Under the pieces are notes generated by a model. It made no database searches. It saw nothing but the letters and a program-made list of their open reading frames with translations, and had not been told where the DNA came from. A stretch of 64,000 nucleotides of DNA from Allosphingosinicella deserti. GTDB lineage: Bacteria; Pseudomonadota; Alphaproteobacteria; Sphingomonadales; Sphingomonadaceae. The first letter of the stretch is position 1, and every line of letters starts with the position of its first letter. Shown piece after piece: positions 1-8,335 of this stretch. A program made the position numbers and the translations under genes. Location: contig NZ_PXYI01000004.1 of NCBI RefSeq assembly GCF_003012735.1, positions 372,001 through 436,000 of the forward strand, given 5' to 3'.

Positions 1-1
1 C

Positions 2-1708
2 GGCGGCGCCAACATCGTGCTTGCACGCACGGGGCTAGGCTATTTCGGGGCCTCGGCGGACCTGCACCCGTTCGTCCACACCTGGAGCCTTGGTGTGGAG
101 GAGCAATTCTATCTCGTGTGTCCAATCCTGATTTGGCTATGGGCGCGCGGTGGGCGGGACGTCGATCGACGCAGAATAGTGCTGGCGCTGATCGGCGTGA
201 CGGCCACGTCGCTGGCGGCGTGCTTCCTGCTTCGGCTTTCCGCGCCGAAGGCGGCCTTCTACCTGATGCCGACGCGGTTCTGGGAGCTGGGTTTCGGCGT
301 CATCCTGGCGTTGACGAGCGATCATTGGCAGCCGCGCCTCGCCGCAGTGCGGCCCGCAGCGCGGTCTGCGCTGATCCTGTTCGGAACGGCGTGCCTTCTG
401 GCGGTCATGCTCTTGCCCGGCGGCGAGGGATGGCTGCGGTCCGGAATCGTGGCAGGCGTCAGTGCGGCTGTGATCGCCGCGATCGCGTCCGCCGACGCGG
501 GTCTGTCGTCGAACCGCATTCTGGGGAGTGCAGCGGCGGTGTGGATCGGCGAGCGTTCTTATTCTCTCTATCTCTGGCATTGGCCGGTGTTCGTGCTGTT
601 CCGCTGGACGATCGGACTGGAGGGTGTCGCTGCACCACTCCTTTCGCTGGCGCTGACACTGGTGACGGGGATGCTGTCCTATACGGTCGTGGAACGGCCG
701 TTTCGTCGCATCCGGCACGTCGCCGCGGAAACACCTGGTCGGGTGATCGCAGCGGGTCTGACGGCGATCCTTTTCTCAGCAGGGACCATCCTTCTGCTAT
801 TCTCGCAGGCGAGCGCGCTGACTCTCAGCAGGATGGACCCTGCCAAGCTGTATGGCGGTCCGTCCCCGAGCCGATGCGCGGTCCGGCGGGACGAGCAATC
901 GTTCCATGGCGGAGCCGTCCGAACGGTGTCGCCGCTTTGTAGCGAAGAAGGCTTGGGAGTGCGATTGTTCGTCGTCGGCGATTCTCATGCGCGCTCGTAC
1001 CTCAGCCTCGCGGAGCAATATTCCGCCCGCAAGCGCGTCGCGGCCGCAATCTACGACCGCTCCGGCTGCAGCTTTCCACCTGTGATCTGGGATGCCCGCG
1101 ACACGACCCGTTGCCGACAATTCAGGAAAAATGTCGCCCAGGAACTCGACCGAACGCTGAGGCGCGGAGACATACTGTTCATGCCCGGCCTGCGCATTCG
1201 CCGGCTTGCGCGAGGCCAGGGTCAGGCCGCGCAGATCCCGATACGTCCGGGCTCTGCGTTTCGGAAGAACGAGACCGAGATCCTCGTCTTTCTGCGGAGG
1301 ATGGCGAACCGAGGCGTCATACTGGTGTTCGAAGCGCCCAAGCCGGTGCTGCCCAGCATTCCCTATCGTTGCTCCGACTGGTTCAACCGCAGCAATCCGA
1401 TTTGCCGCGGCGGTCTGGAAATCGATCGCGCTGCGATCGAGCGGATGCGCGCTCCCGTGATCGACGAAATGCAGCGCCTTGCCGGCGCGATGCCGAACGT
1501 CGTCCTGTTCGATCCGCTGCCGATCCTGTGTCCCGGGATCCGATGCGGCGCTCGCCTCGGTGAGCGGACGCTCTACGGGGACGGCGATCACGTCACCGAC
1601 GAGGCCAATCAGTTGCTCTATCCAGCATTCGTACGCGCGATCGAAGGGGCGCGGAGCAGACCCAAGGCGAATTGGGTCAGCCAGGCTGACCAAGGGCAGA
1701 CACGATAA
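2..1708 (+). CDS. O-acyltransferase with SGNH domain (OafA-like), 5' truncated by window edge
   Basis: This is the larger part of a membrane acyltransferase of the acyltransferase-3 (OafA/YrhL) family fused to an SGNH-hydrolase-like domain. Such proteins move acetyl groups onto surface polysaccharide or LPS. The frame is open to the left edge, so roughly 100 N-terminal residues, including the usual catalytic His region, lie outside the window. Visible support is the family motif HTWSLGVEEQFY near the edge, a series of hydrophobic segments up to about base 840, then a soluble part with GDSH (977-988) and a late DGDH (1580-1591) that would supply the Ser and the Asp/His of the SGNH site. The acceptor sugar cannot be told. 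The family call is firm; the in-frame GTG at 17 is not a believable start because the conserved block continues upstream of it. Confidence 0.9.
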   Translation, partial: GGANIVLARTGLGYFGASADLHPFVHTWSLGVEEQFYLVCPILIWLWARGGRDVDRRRIVLALIGVTATSLAACFLLRLSAPKAAFYLMPTRFWELGFGVILALTSDHWQPRLAAVRPAARSALILFGTACLLAVMLLPGGEGWLRSGIVAGVSAAVIAAIASADAGLSSNRILGSAAAVWIGERSYSLYLWHWPVFVLFRWTIGLEGVAAPLLSLALTLVTGMLSYTVVERPFRRIRHVAAETPGRVIAAGLTAILFSAGTILLLFSQASALTLSRMDPAKLYGGPSPSRCAVRRDEQSFHGGAVRTVSPLCSEEGLGVRLFVVGDSHARSYLSLAEQYSARKRVAAAIYDRSGCSFPPVIWDARDTTRCRQFRKNVAQELDRTLRRGDILFMPGLRIRRLARGQGQAAQIPIRPGSAFRKNETEILVFLRRMANRGVILVFEAPKPVLPSIPYRCSDWFNRSNPICRGGLEIDRAAIERMRAPVIDEMQRLAGAMPNVVLFDPLPILCPGIRCGARLGERTLYGDGDHVTDEANQLLYPAFVRAIEGARSRPKANWVSQADQGQTR

Positions 1709-1738
1709 AGCCCGGCGCGGATGCCTCCGCGCCGGGCT
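1709..1738 (-). terminator. Intrinsic terminator of the flagellin gene
   Basis: A perfect 13-bp stem (1709-1721 with 1726-1738) closes a 4-nt loop. Read on the minus strand it lies 22 bases after the flagellin stop and is followed by TTTATCG, so it suits the flagellin transcript. On the plus strand it follows the acyltransferase stop directly but has no T run, so it may serve that gene only weakly. Confidence 0.8.
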
Positions 1739-1760
1739 CCTTGGGGGGGTACGCTCCTGC

Positions 1761-2588
1761 TTAACGAAGCAGGCTCAACACACCTTGCTGGCTCTGGTTC
1801 GCCTGGGCGAGCATCGCCTGGCTGGCCTGGCTGAGGATCTGCGCCTTGGCGAGGTTGGTCGTCTCCTGCCCGTAATCGGCATCCTCGATGCGAGACCGTG
1901 CATCCGACAGGTTGGTGACGTTGTTGGTGAGGTTGTTGACGATCGATTCCATGCGGCTCTGCGCGGCGCCGAGCTTGGCCCGGGTGGTCGCCACATTGCC
2001 GAGCGCCGTGTCGACATTGCCCATCGCCGTGGTGGCGTTGGCGGCGGTGTCGACCGCCGTCGCGGCGGCGAGATCGGTCAGTGCGGTGAAGGTGATCGCC
2101 ACCGTGTCGCTCGAGTTGGAGCCGGTCTGGATCGAGACGTTGCCGGCCTGCGCCGTGTAGGTCGCGCCGCTGCCCGAGTTGAAGATGCGGCTGCCGTTGA
2201 ACTCGGTGGTGGCGAGCACGTTGGTGATCTGCGCCTTGAGTTCGGTGACTTCGGCGTTGAGATTGGTGCGATCGGAGGCCGAATAGGTGCCCGAGGCGCT
2301 TTGCACCGCAAGCTCGCGGACCCGCTGCAGCATGTTCGTGACTTCGTTGAGCGCGCCTTCCGCCGTCTGGGCGAAGGAGATGCCGTCGTTGGAGTTGCGC
2401 ACGGCCTGGTTCATGCCGCGGATCTGCGACGTCATCTTGCTGGCGATGGCGAGCCCGGCGGCATCGTCCTTGGCGCTGTTGATGCGCCGGCCGCTCGACA
2501 GCCGCTCCATCGCGGTGCTGAGCGCGTCATTGGCGAGCCGGCTGCCATTCTGCGCACGGAGCGCCGCCGAATTGGTGTTGATGATCAT
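1761..2588 (-). CDS. fliC: Flagellin
   Basis: Flagellin, the filament subunit, exported by the flagellar type III system. The 275-residue product begins MIINTNSAALRAQN and ends with the canonical coiled-coil C-terminus (ILSQASQAMLAQANQ, then QQGVLSLLR). The conserved D0/D1 ends are present, while the central variable region is short, as in many alphaproteobacterial flagellins. The ATG at 2588 is chosen because it starts the universal MxINTN signature and has AAGGA upstream. It is the only flagellin in the window and is divergent from the fliE operon. A sigma-28 type promoter lies about 60 bases upstream and a strong terminator follows, so it is probably a late-class monocistronic gene. The cap (fliD) and chaperone (fliS) are about 13 kb away. 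Confidence 0.96.
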   Translation of the reverse strand: MIINTNSAALRAQNGSRLANDALSTAMERLSSGRRINSAKDDAAGLAIASKMTSQIRGMNQAVRNSNDGISFAQTAEGALNEVTNMLQRVRELAVQSASGTYSASDRTNLNAEVTELKAQITNVLATTEFNGSRIFNSGSGATYTAQAGNVSIQTGSNSSDTVAITFTALTDLAAATAVDTAANATTAMGNVDTALGNVATTRAKLGAAQSRMESIVNNLTNNVTNLSDARSRIEDADYGQETTNLAKAQILSQASQAMLAQANQSQQGVLSLLR

Positions 2589-2647
2589 GTGAGGATTCCT
2601 TTCCCGCTCTATCCCGGCGGCCTGTTTCCGTGGCTGCCACGAAACCA

Positions 2648-2674
2648 GTAACGGCACGCCCCGACGGACCTTTA
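2648..2674 (-). promoter_or_regulatory. Sigma-28 (FliA) type promoter of flagellin
   Basis: On the minus strand the sequence reads TAAAGGTC (2674-2667), then 11 bases, then GCCGTTAC (2655-2648). The enterobacterial FliA consensus is TAAAGTTT-N11-GCCGATAA, so 6 of 8 and 6 of 8 positions match with the exact spacing. It lies 59 bases upstream of the flagellin ATG. This is a sequence match only; the fliA gene is not in the window. Confidence 0.75.
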
Positions 2675-2812
2675 ATCGCGGGTTTTCTGCGTCGGCTCCT
2701 CGACGCCGCAGCAGAGGGGCAGAACCGCGGCCGGCGGCCGGACGTCAAATATCCGACGCGCGCGTAGAGAGATTTCCCGGCGGCTGCCGTGCACCCGCCA
2801 CCTTTTTCTGTG

Positions 2813-2828
2813 TGGCACGCTCCTTGCT
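2813..2828 (+). promoter_or_regulatory. Sigma-54 promoter of the fliE operon
   Basis: TGGCAC (2813-2818), 5 bases, then TTGCT (2824-2828) is an essentially perfect RpoN -24/-12 element, with GG at 2814-2815 and GC at 2826-2827. It faces fliE, whose ATG is 50 bases further on. The expected start of transcription is near 2838-2840. Sigma-54 control of the early or middle flagellar operon is the usual scheme in many alpha- and gammaproteobacteria; the matching activator gene is not in the window. Confidence 0.85.
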
Positions 2829-2877
2829 ACCAATCGGTCGAGCCGAAGGACGGCGAAGGGGGCGATTGCGAGTTTCC

Positions 2878-3225
2878 ATGAATGCGATCGACAGCAATCG
2901 GCTGCTCGCGATGCGAACGGCGATCATCGAGCAGAACAGCGCGCTTCAGCGTGCTGCCGGGGCCGGCGCTCCCGGCGGGATCGGCGAGGCGCTGGACGCC
3001 AAGCCGAACGGCTTCGGCGACGCGATGAAGAGCGCGCTCGCCCAGGTCAACGATCTCCAGAGCCAGTCGTCGGCGATCAGCGAAGCCTATGAGCGCGGCG
3101 AGGTCACCGACATCGCCGCCGTCATGCTGTCCCGCCAGCAGGCCTCGATCGGCTTCGAAGCGACCATGCAGGTCAGGAACAAGCTGCTGAGCGCGTACAA
3201 GGATATCATGAGCATGCCGGTCTGA
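2878..3225 (+). CDS. fliE: Flagellar hook-basal body protein FliE
   Basis: FliE links the MS ring to the rod. The product has 115 residues, close to the family norm, and the C-terminal family block (SRQQASIGFEATMQVRNKLL) is present. The ATG at 2878 is chosen over an upstream in-frame GTG at 2812, because the sigma-54 promoter overlaps that GTG and a message starting near 2838 could not include it. fliE is the first gene of the run; its TGA is followed one base later by the fliF ATG. Confidence 0.93.
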   Translation: MNAIDSNRLLAMRTAIIEQNSALQRAAGAGAPGGIGEALDAKPNGFGDAMKSALAQVNDLQSQSSAISEAYERGEVTDIAAVMLSRQQASIGFEATMQVRNKLLSAYKDIMSMPV

Positions 3226-3226
3226 T

Positions 3227-4939
3227 ATGAGCACCGACCTCACTGCAAGCCGGGCCCTTGCGCCTACGGGCGCGAAGGCCAGCCCGTTCATCGCCAACAC
3301 GATTGCGCAGTTTCGCGGCTTCGCCGCCCAGCCGGCGGTCGCCAAAAGCCTGCCGGCGCTCGGCCTGGTCGCGCTGATCGCGATCGCCGCCTTGATCTGG
3401 ATGGCGGTCAGCGCCGCGCCGCAGCGCGACCTCATGCGCGGCCTCGCCGACGAGGAGAAAGGCGCCGTGGTCGAGGCGCTGAAGAGCGGCGGCATCGCCT
3501 ACGGGCTCGACAAGACCAGCGGCACGATCACCGTCTCGGAAGACGAATATCACCAGGCCAAGATGCTGCTCGCCGCGCAGGGCCTGCCGAAGAGCGCGCC
3601 CGACGGTGCGCAGGCGATCGCCGATCTTCCGCTCGGATCGAGCCGCGCCGTCGAAGGCGAGCGGCTTCGCTCGGCCCGGGAGCTCGATCTCGCGCGCACC
3701 ATCGAGGCGATCGATACCGTCGAGACCGCGCGGGTCCACCTCGCGGTGGAAGCGCCGAGCGCCTTCCTGCGCGAACGCTCCAAGCCCGCGGCGTCGGTGA
3801 TGCTGACGCTGACCTCCGGCCGGTCGCTGAGCGACCAGCAGGTCCAGGCGATCGTGCATCTCGTCGCCTCGTCAGTGCCGGGCATGTCGCCCGACGGCGT
3901 TTCGGTCGCCGACCAGAACGGCCAATTGCTGTCGAACCGGAATGACGGCGGGGTCTCGAGCGAGACCGAGCGCCAGGTCGCCGTGCAGGCCAAGATCGAG
4001 GAGCGCTACCGCCAGGCGCTGGAGACGTTGCTGACTCCGATCGTGGGCGCGGGCAACTTCACCGCGCAGGTCCACGCCGAGGTTGATTTCTCGGAGACCC
4101 AGGCAACACGCGAGGGCTTCCCCAAGGAAGCGAGCACCGTGCGCAGCGAGGAAGGCGCGACGACTGTCGATGCCGCCGAGCCGACCGCCGGCGGCATCCC
4201 GGGCGCGCTCTCCAACCAGCCGCCGACCGCTGCCGAAGTCACCGCAGCGCCGAACGGCGCGATCACCCCGATCGCTCCGGGGGCGCCCGATCCGGCCAAT
4301 GCCGCCGGCACCAAGCGCGAAGAGAATTACAATCGCTCCTACGCGGTCGGCCGCGAGGTCTCGGTCACCCGCCAGCAGATCGGTCAGGTCAAGCGCCTGT
4401 CGGTCGCCGTTGCGCTCAAGAATCCCGACGGCGCCGCGCCGCGCAGCGCCCAGGAGGTCGCCGCGCTCGAGAAACTGGTCAAGGGTGCGGTCGGCTTCAA
4501 CGGCGGTCGTGGCGACATGGTCGCGCTCACCGCCCGTGCTTTCGCACCGTCGGCGACGGATGCGCCGGCCTGGTGGGAAGCAGGATGGGTGGCGATGGCC
4601 GCGCGCAACGTGACCGCGCTCGCCGTGGTGCTTCTGTTCGTGTTCGGGATCGGCAAGCCGCTGCTGAAGCGCAGCAATGCCGCGCTCGCCAGGCGTGCCG
4701 AAGCGCAGGCCGCCGGCCGCAACGCGGTGCGCGGCGAGATCGCCGATGCGATTGCCGAGCGCGCGCAGCGCGATCCCGACACCAAGGTGACGCTGGAGAT
4801 GATCGAGGCCGCCCGCAGCTACGAGGCGCGCGCGGCGCTCATTCGCAATTTCGTGCGCCAGGACCCCGCGCGCGCGGCCTTGGTCGTGCGCGATCTGATC
4901 CGCGCCGACGGCAAGGATGGAGACCACCGACATGGCTGA
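3227..4939 (+). CDS. fliF: Flagellar MS-ring protein FliF
   Basis: FliF (570 aa) forms the MS ring in the inner membrane. An N-terminal membrane helix lies at about residues 43-64 and a second at about 460-476. The periplasmic part between them carries the YscJ/FliF ring-building domains and a Pro/Ala-rich linker. The cytoplasmic tail after residue 480 is the expected FliG-binding region. Its last codons overlap the start of fliG, as translationally coupled partners often do. Confidence 0.96.
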   Translation: MSTDLTASRALAPTGAKASPFIANTIAQFRGFAAQPAVAKSLPALGLVALIAIAALIWMAVSAAPQRDLMRGLADEEKGAVVEALKSGGIAYGLDKTSGTITVSEDEYHQAKMLLAAQGLPKSAPDGAQAIADLPLGSSRAVEGERLRSARELDLARTIEAIDTVETARVHLAVEAPSAFLRERSKPAASVMLTLTSGRSLSDQQVQAIVHLVASSVPGMSPDGVSVADQNGQLLSNRNDGGVSSETERQVAVQAKIEERYRQALETLLTPIVGAGNFTAQVHAEVDFSETQATREGFPKEASTVRSEEGATTVDAAEPTAGGIPGALSNQPPTAAEVTAAPNGAITPIAPGAPDPANAAGTKREENYNRSYAVGREVSVTRQQIGQVKRLSVAVALKNPDGAAPRSAQEVAALEKLVKGAVGFNGGRGDMVALTARAFAPSATDAPAWWEAGWVAMAARNVTALAVVLLFVFGIGKPLLKRSNAALARRAEAQAAGRNAVRGEIADAIAERAQRDPDTKVTLEMIEAARSYEARAALIRNFVRQDPARAALVVRDLIRADGKDGDHRHG

Positions 4940-5975
4940 GACCGCACTCGCTGCGCCGGGGAACCAGGAGGCTCCCGCCAAGGCCAAGGTGGACGGGAGC
5001 GAGGCGGCGGCGATCCTGCTGATGCTGCTCGGCGACGACGAAGCCGCCGACGTGCTCAGCCGGCTCGATCCGCAGGAGGTTCAGCATCTCGGCGCCGCCA
5101 TGTTCAACGTCGCCGACGTCAGCGAGGAGCAGGTGGAGAGCGTGTTCGATCTCTTCCTCGGCCGTGCCCGCGCGCGCACCACGATCGGGTTCGGCGCGGC
5201 GCCGCGGATCCGGGCGGTGATGGAGCAGGCGCTCGGTCCCGAACGCGCGGAGACCGTACTCGCCCGGATCACCCCGCCGACCGACAGTCGCGCCCTCGAT
5301 TCCTTGCGCTGGATGGACGCGCGGACGATCGTTGCCCTGATCGAGCATGAGCATCCCCAAATCGCGGCGTTGGTGCTCGCCCATCTCGAGTCCCCGATGG
5401 CGGCGGATGTCCTGCAATTGCTGCCGCCGGACGCGCAGTCCGACGTCATCCACCGGGTCGCGACGCTCGAGACGGTGACTGCGGATGCGCTGGAAGAGCT
5501 GGAGCGGATCCTGGTGCGTGAAGTCGCTCGCACTTCGTCGACTCCGGCAACGGCGCGCGGCGGGGCGGCCGAGGCCGCCCGGATCATGAACAATACGCGG
5601 CCCGGCACCGACCAGCGCATCATCCGGCAGCTTGCCAAGGTCGATCGCAAGCTTGCCCAGACAATCGAGGACGAAATGTTCATCTTCGATAATCTCGCCG
5701 AACTGGACGAGAAGAATCTCGGCACCTTGCTGCGCAACATCGAGAGCGAGGCGTTGGTCGTCGCGCTCAAGGGTGCCGACGAGACGCTTCGCGAAAAGAT
5801 GTTCCGCTGCATGTCCAGCCGCGCCGCCGACAGCATCCGCGACGAGATGGAGGCGCGCGGACCGATGCGTCTCGCCGAAGTCATCGACGCACAGAAATCG
5901 GTGCTCGCCGTCGCACGCCGGCTCGCGGACGCGGGGACGATCATGCTCAGCGGACGGGGCGAAGACTATGTCTAA
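4932..5975 (+). CDS. fliG: Flagellar motor switch protein FliG
   Basis: FliG (347 aa) is the switch component that touches the stator. The N-terminal, middle and C-terminal FliG domains are recognisable, including ALVLAHLESPMAADVL in the middle domain and a charged EDEMFIFDNL stretch in the C-terminal half. Two in-frame ATGs are possible, 4917 and 4932. The second has GGAG nine bases before it and overlaps the fliF stop by 8 bases, while the first has its AAGG too close, so 4932 is preferred. Confidence 0.96.
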   Translation: MAETALAAPGNQEAPAKAKVDGSEAAAILLMLLGDDEAADVLSRLDPQEVQHLGAAMFNVADVSEEQVESVFDLFLGRARARTTIGFGAAPRIRAVMEQALGPERAETVLARITPPTDSRALDSLRWMDARTIVALIEHEHPQIAALVLAHLESPMAADVLQLLPPDAQSDVIHRVATLETVTADALEELERILVREVARTSSTPATARGGAAEAARIMNNTRPGTDQRIIRQLAKVDRKLAQTIEDEMFIFDNLAELDEKNLGTLLRNIESEALVVALKGADETLREKMFRCMSSRAADSIRDEMEARGPMRLAEVIDAQKSVLAVARRLADAGTIMLSGRGEDYV

Positions 5976-6585
5976 CCTGTGGTCGACGCATTGCGCCGGG
6001 GAGGCGCTCGCGGTCGGCACGTTCGCGCTCGATCGGCGGGTGCAGAGCTTCACGCCGTGGGGCTGCGATATGGCGGAGGACGAGGGCGATCCGGCGGGGC
6101 CGATCGACTTCGATGTCGACACGATCCGCGCCGACGCTTTCGCCGAAGGCTGGGCCGAAGGGCGCCGCGCGGTCGAGACGGAATTCGCGGCCGAGCGCGA
6201 CATGCTCGTCCGGCTGGCCGAAAGCCTGGAGACGCTCCGTCCGGAGCGGACCAATGCGCTGGCCCTGCTTCTGGCGGAGACGGTCGAGCGGCTGGTGCGT
6301 CAGATCGTCGGCAGTGTCGACATCGACCGCGACCTGCTCAATCTCCGCGCCGCCGCGGCCGCGGCCCTGATCGGCGAGGAAAGCGGGCCGGCACGGCTGC
6401 GTGTCCATCCGCAGGATCTGCCGCTGATCGAAACGGCACGCATACCGGTCGAGATCGTCGCCGACGCTTGCATCGAGCGCGGCGGGATCGTGCTCGAGAC
6501 CGGCCAGGGCTGGATCGAGGATGGCCCGTCGATCCGCCTGGAGCGGCTCCGCGCCGAGCTCGACCGGATGGGAGCGGCGGCGTGA
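5968..6585 (+). CDS. fliH: Flagellar export ATPase regulator FliH
   Basis: FliH (205 aa) is the peripheral stalk partner that binds and restrains the FliI ATPase. The product is acidic at its N-terminus, has a helical middle with the AFAEGWAEGRR type repeat usual for FliH, and a C-terminal FliH/YscL domain. The ATG at 5968 overlaps the fliG stop by 8 bases and the gene's TGA overlaps the fliI start. Sequence conservation in this family is low; gene position between fliG and fliI makes the call secure. Confidence 0.9.
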   Translation: MSNLWSTHCAGEALAVGTFALDRRVQSFTPWGCDMAEDEGDPAGPIDFDVDTIRADAFAEGWAEGRRAVETEFAAERDMLVRLAESLETLRPERTNALALLLAETVERLVRQIVGSVDIDRDLLNLRAAAAAALIGEESGPARLRVHPQDLPLIETARIPVEIVADACIERGGIVLETGQGWIEDGPSIRLERLRAELDRMGAAA

Positions 6586-7913
6586 GCCCGGGCCTTGCCG
6601 ATCGTGCCGCCGCCTTGCTCGCCTATGTCGACGCCGGCGAGGACCGCCCGCGGCAGATCGGCCGTCTCGCCGCCTTCGACGGGCTGATGATGGAAGCCAC
6701 CGGCTTTGCTCGTCCCGTCGGATCCGGCGCCCGGGTGATCACCGCCGACGGCCACTCGACGCGTGCGGAAGTGGTCGGCTTCCGCGGCGCCAAGACCCTT
6801 CTGATGTCGCTGGACGGTCACGGCGCCCACGCCAATGGCGCGCGGGTCGAGCCCGATGCCTCCGGCGGCTGTGTCGGCGTCGGTCTCGCCCTGCTCGGCC
6901 GCGTGATCGATGCGATGGGCGAGCCGCTCGACGGGCTCGGCACGATCGCGTCCGCGGAACGCTGGCCGATCGCGGGGCGTCAGGGCAATCCGCTCGACCG
7001 CGCCCGGGTCACCGAAAGGTTCGACATCGGCGTCCGCGCGGTCAATGCGCTGCTGACCGCGGGGGTCGGCCAGCGTGTCGCGATCATCGCCGGATCGGGC
7101 GTCGGGAAATCGGTGCTGATGGGCCAGATGATCGCCGGCGCCGAAGCGGACGTCATCGTCGTCGGCCTGATCGGGGAGCGCAGCCGCGAAGTCAGCGATT
7201 TCCTCGCCACCAAGCTGCCGCCGCCGGCGCGCCGGAAATCGGTGGTCGTCGCGGTGCCGGCCGATCATGCGCCCTTGCTGCGTCTCCGCGCTGCAATGCG
7301 GGCTACGGCCATTGCGGAATATTTCCGGTCGAAGGGCCTGAGGGTCCTGCTGCTGATCGACAGCCTGACCCGGGTGGCGCATGCCCAGCGCGAGATCGGG
7401 CTGTCGCTCGGCGAGCCGCCGACGGTGAAGGGTTATCCGCCTTCGGCGCTCGGCCTCATTCCCCGGCTTGTCGAGCGCGCCGGTGCGGACAGTCGCACGG
7501 GCGGATCGATCACCGCTTTGTACACCGTGCTTGCCGACGGCGACGACAATGACGATCCGATCGTCGATGCCGCGCGGGCGATCGTCGACGGGCATATCAT
7601 CCTGTCGCGGTCGATCGCGGAGCAGGGCATCTATCCGGCGATCGACGTCGGCCGCTCCCTCAGCCGCGTTATGGCCGACATCGTGCCGCCCGATCATGCG
7701 GCTGCGGCCATGGCCCTGCGCCGGCTTTGGGCGGCGTTCGAGGAAAATCGGGACCTGATCCTGATGGGCGCCTATGCGCCGGGCACCGATCCGGTGATCG
7801 ACGAGGCGATCGTCCGACGGCCCGAAATCCTCGGCTTCCTGCGGCAGGGCGCCGGTGAACGGATCGAGTTCGCGTCCTCGGTCGACACGCTGATCGAGGC
7901 GTTCGGCGGATGA
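6582..7913 (+). CDS. fliI: Flagellum-specific export ATPase FliI
   Basis: FliI (443 aa) is the F1-beta-like ATPase of the flagellar type III export system. Walker A is GSGVGKS at residues 171-177, Walker B is VLLLID ending at D260, and the family signature PPSALGLIPRLVERAG is present. The start is a GTG at 6582 that overlaps the fliH stop (GTGA). The frame is also open far upstream through fliH, but nothing there resembles FliI. Confidence 0.96.
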   Translation: MSPGLADRAAALLAYVDAGEDRPRQIGRLAAFDGLMMEATGFARPVGSGARVITADGHSTRAEVVGFRGAKTLLMSLDGHGAHANGARVEPDASGGCVGVGLALLGRVIDAMGEPLDGLGTIASAERWPIAGRQGNPLDRARVTERFDIGVRAVNALLTAGVGQRVAIIAGSGVGKSVLMGQMIAGAEADVIVVGLIGERSREVSDFLATKLPPPARRKSVVVAVPADHAPLLRLRAAMRATAIAEYFRSKGLRVLLLIDSLTRVAHAQREIGLSLGEPPTVKGYPPSALGLIPRLVERAGADSRTGGSITALYTVLADGDDNDDPIVDAARAIVDGHIILSRSIAEQGIYPAIDVGRSLSRVMADIVPPDHAAAAMALRRLWAAFEENRDLILMGAYAPGTDPVIDEAIVRRPEILGFLRQGAGERIEFASSVDTLIEAFGG

Positions 7914-8335
7914 GCCAGATCGAGCAGAGAGGGCGGATCGCCCGCGTGCGCCGGCTTCAGCACGGCCTCGCCGCCGCAACCGCCGCCAAGGCCAGCGCCC
8001 ACGTCCAAATGCTGGAGGGGAATGACTCCCGTCTCGGCGAGATGCGCCGCGGCATGCAGGCCAATCAGGGCGTCACGTCGGGCGCGTCGCTTGCAGGCCG
8101 CGGCGAACTTGCGATGCGCCTCGAGGCCGCGCGGCACAGCCTGACCCTCACCATCCAGAGCGCCCGCGCCGCATCGACGCTTCGCGAACGCGCGCGACTC
8201 AGTGCACGGCGCGACCAGGAGAGCGCCGAGAAACTCGAACGCAGCGCAGCCCGTGCCGCGCGGCACCAGGCCGAGACGCGGAGGACGGCACGGCTCCGCC
8301 CGCGCCTGCGCAAATCCGACGGAGATGCGGAATGA
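7910..8335 (+). CDS. fliJ: Flagellar export chaperone FliJ (by position and composition)
   Basis: This 141-residue, strongly basic, Arg/Ala/Glu-rich protein is predicted to be almost wholly helical, fitting the coiled coil of FliJ, the central stalk of the export ATPase. It overlaps fliI (ATGA) and is overlapped by fliK (ATGA), the usual place for fliJ. FliJ sequences diverge greatly, so the name rests mainly on position, length and coiled-coil character. Confidence 0.75.
   Translation: MSQIEQRGRIARVRRLQHGLAAATAAKASAHVQMLEGNDSRLGEMRRGMQANQGVTSGASLAGRGELAMRLEAARHSLTLTIQSARAASTLRERARLSARRDQESAEKLERSAARAARHQAETRRTARLRPRLRKSDGDAE

Noticed and set aside
5979-6581. N-terminal extension of FliI through fliH
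   Set aside because: The frame is open but the sequence is an Arg-rich shadow of fliH; the GTG at 6582 overlaps the fliH stop and begins FliI-like sequence.
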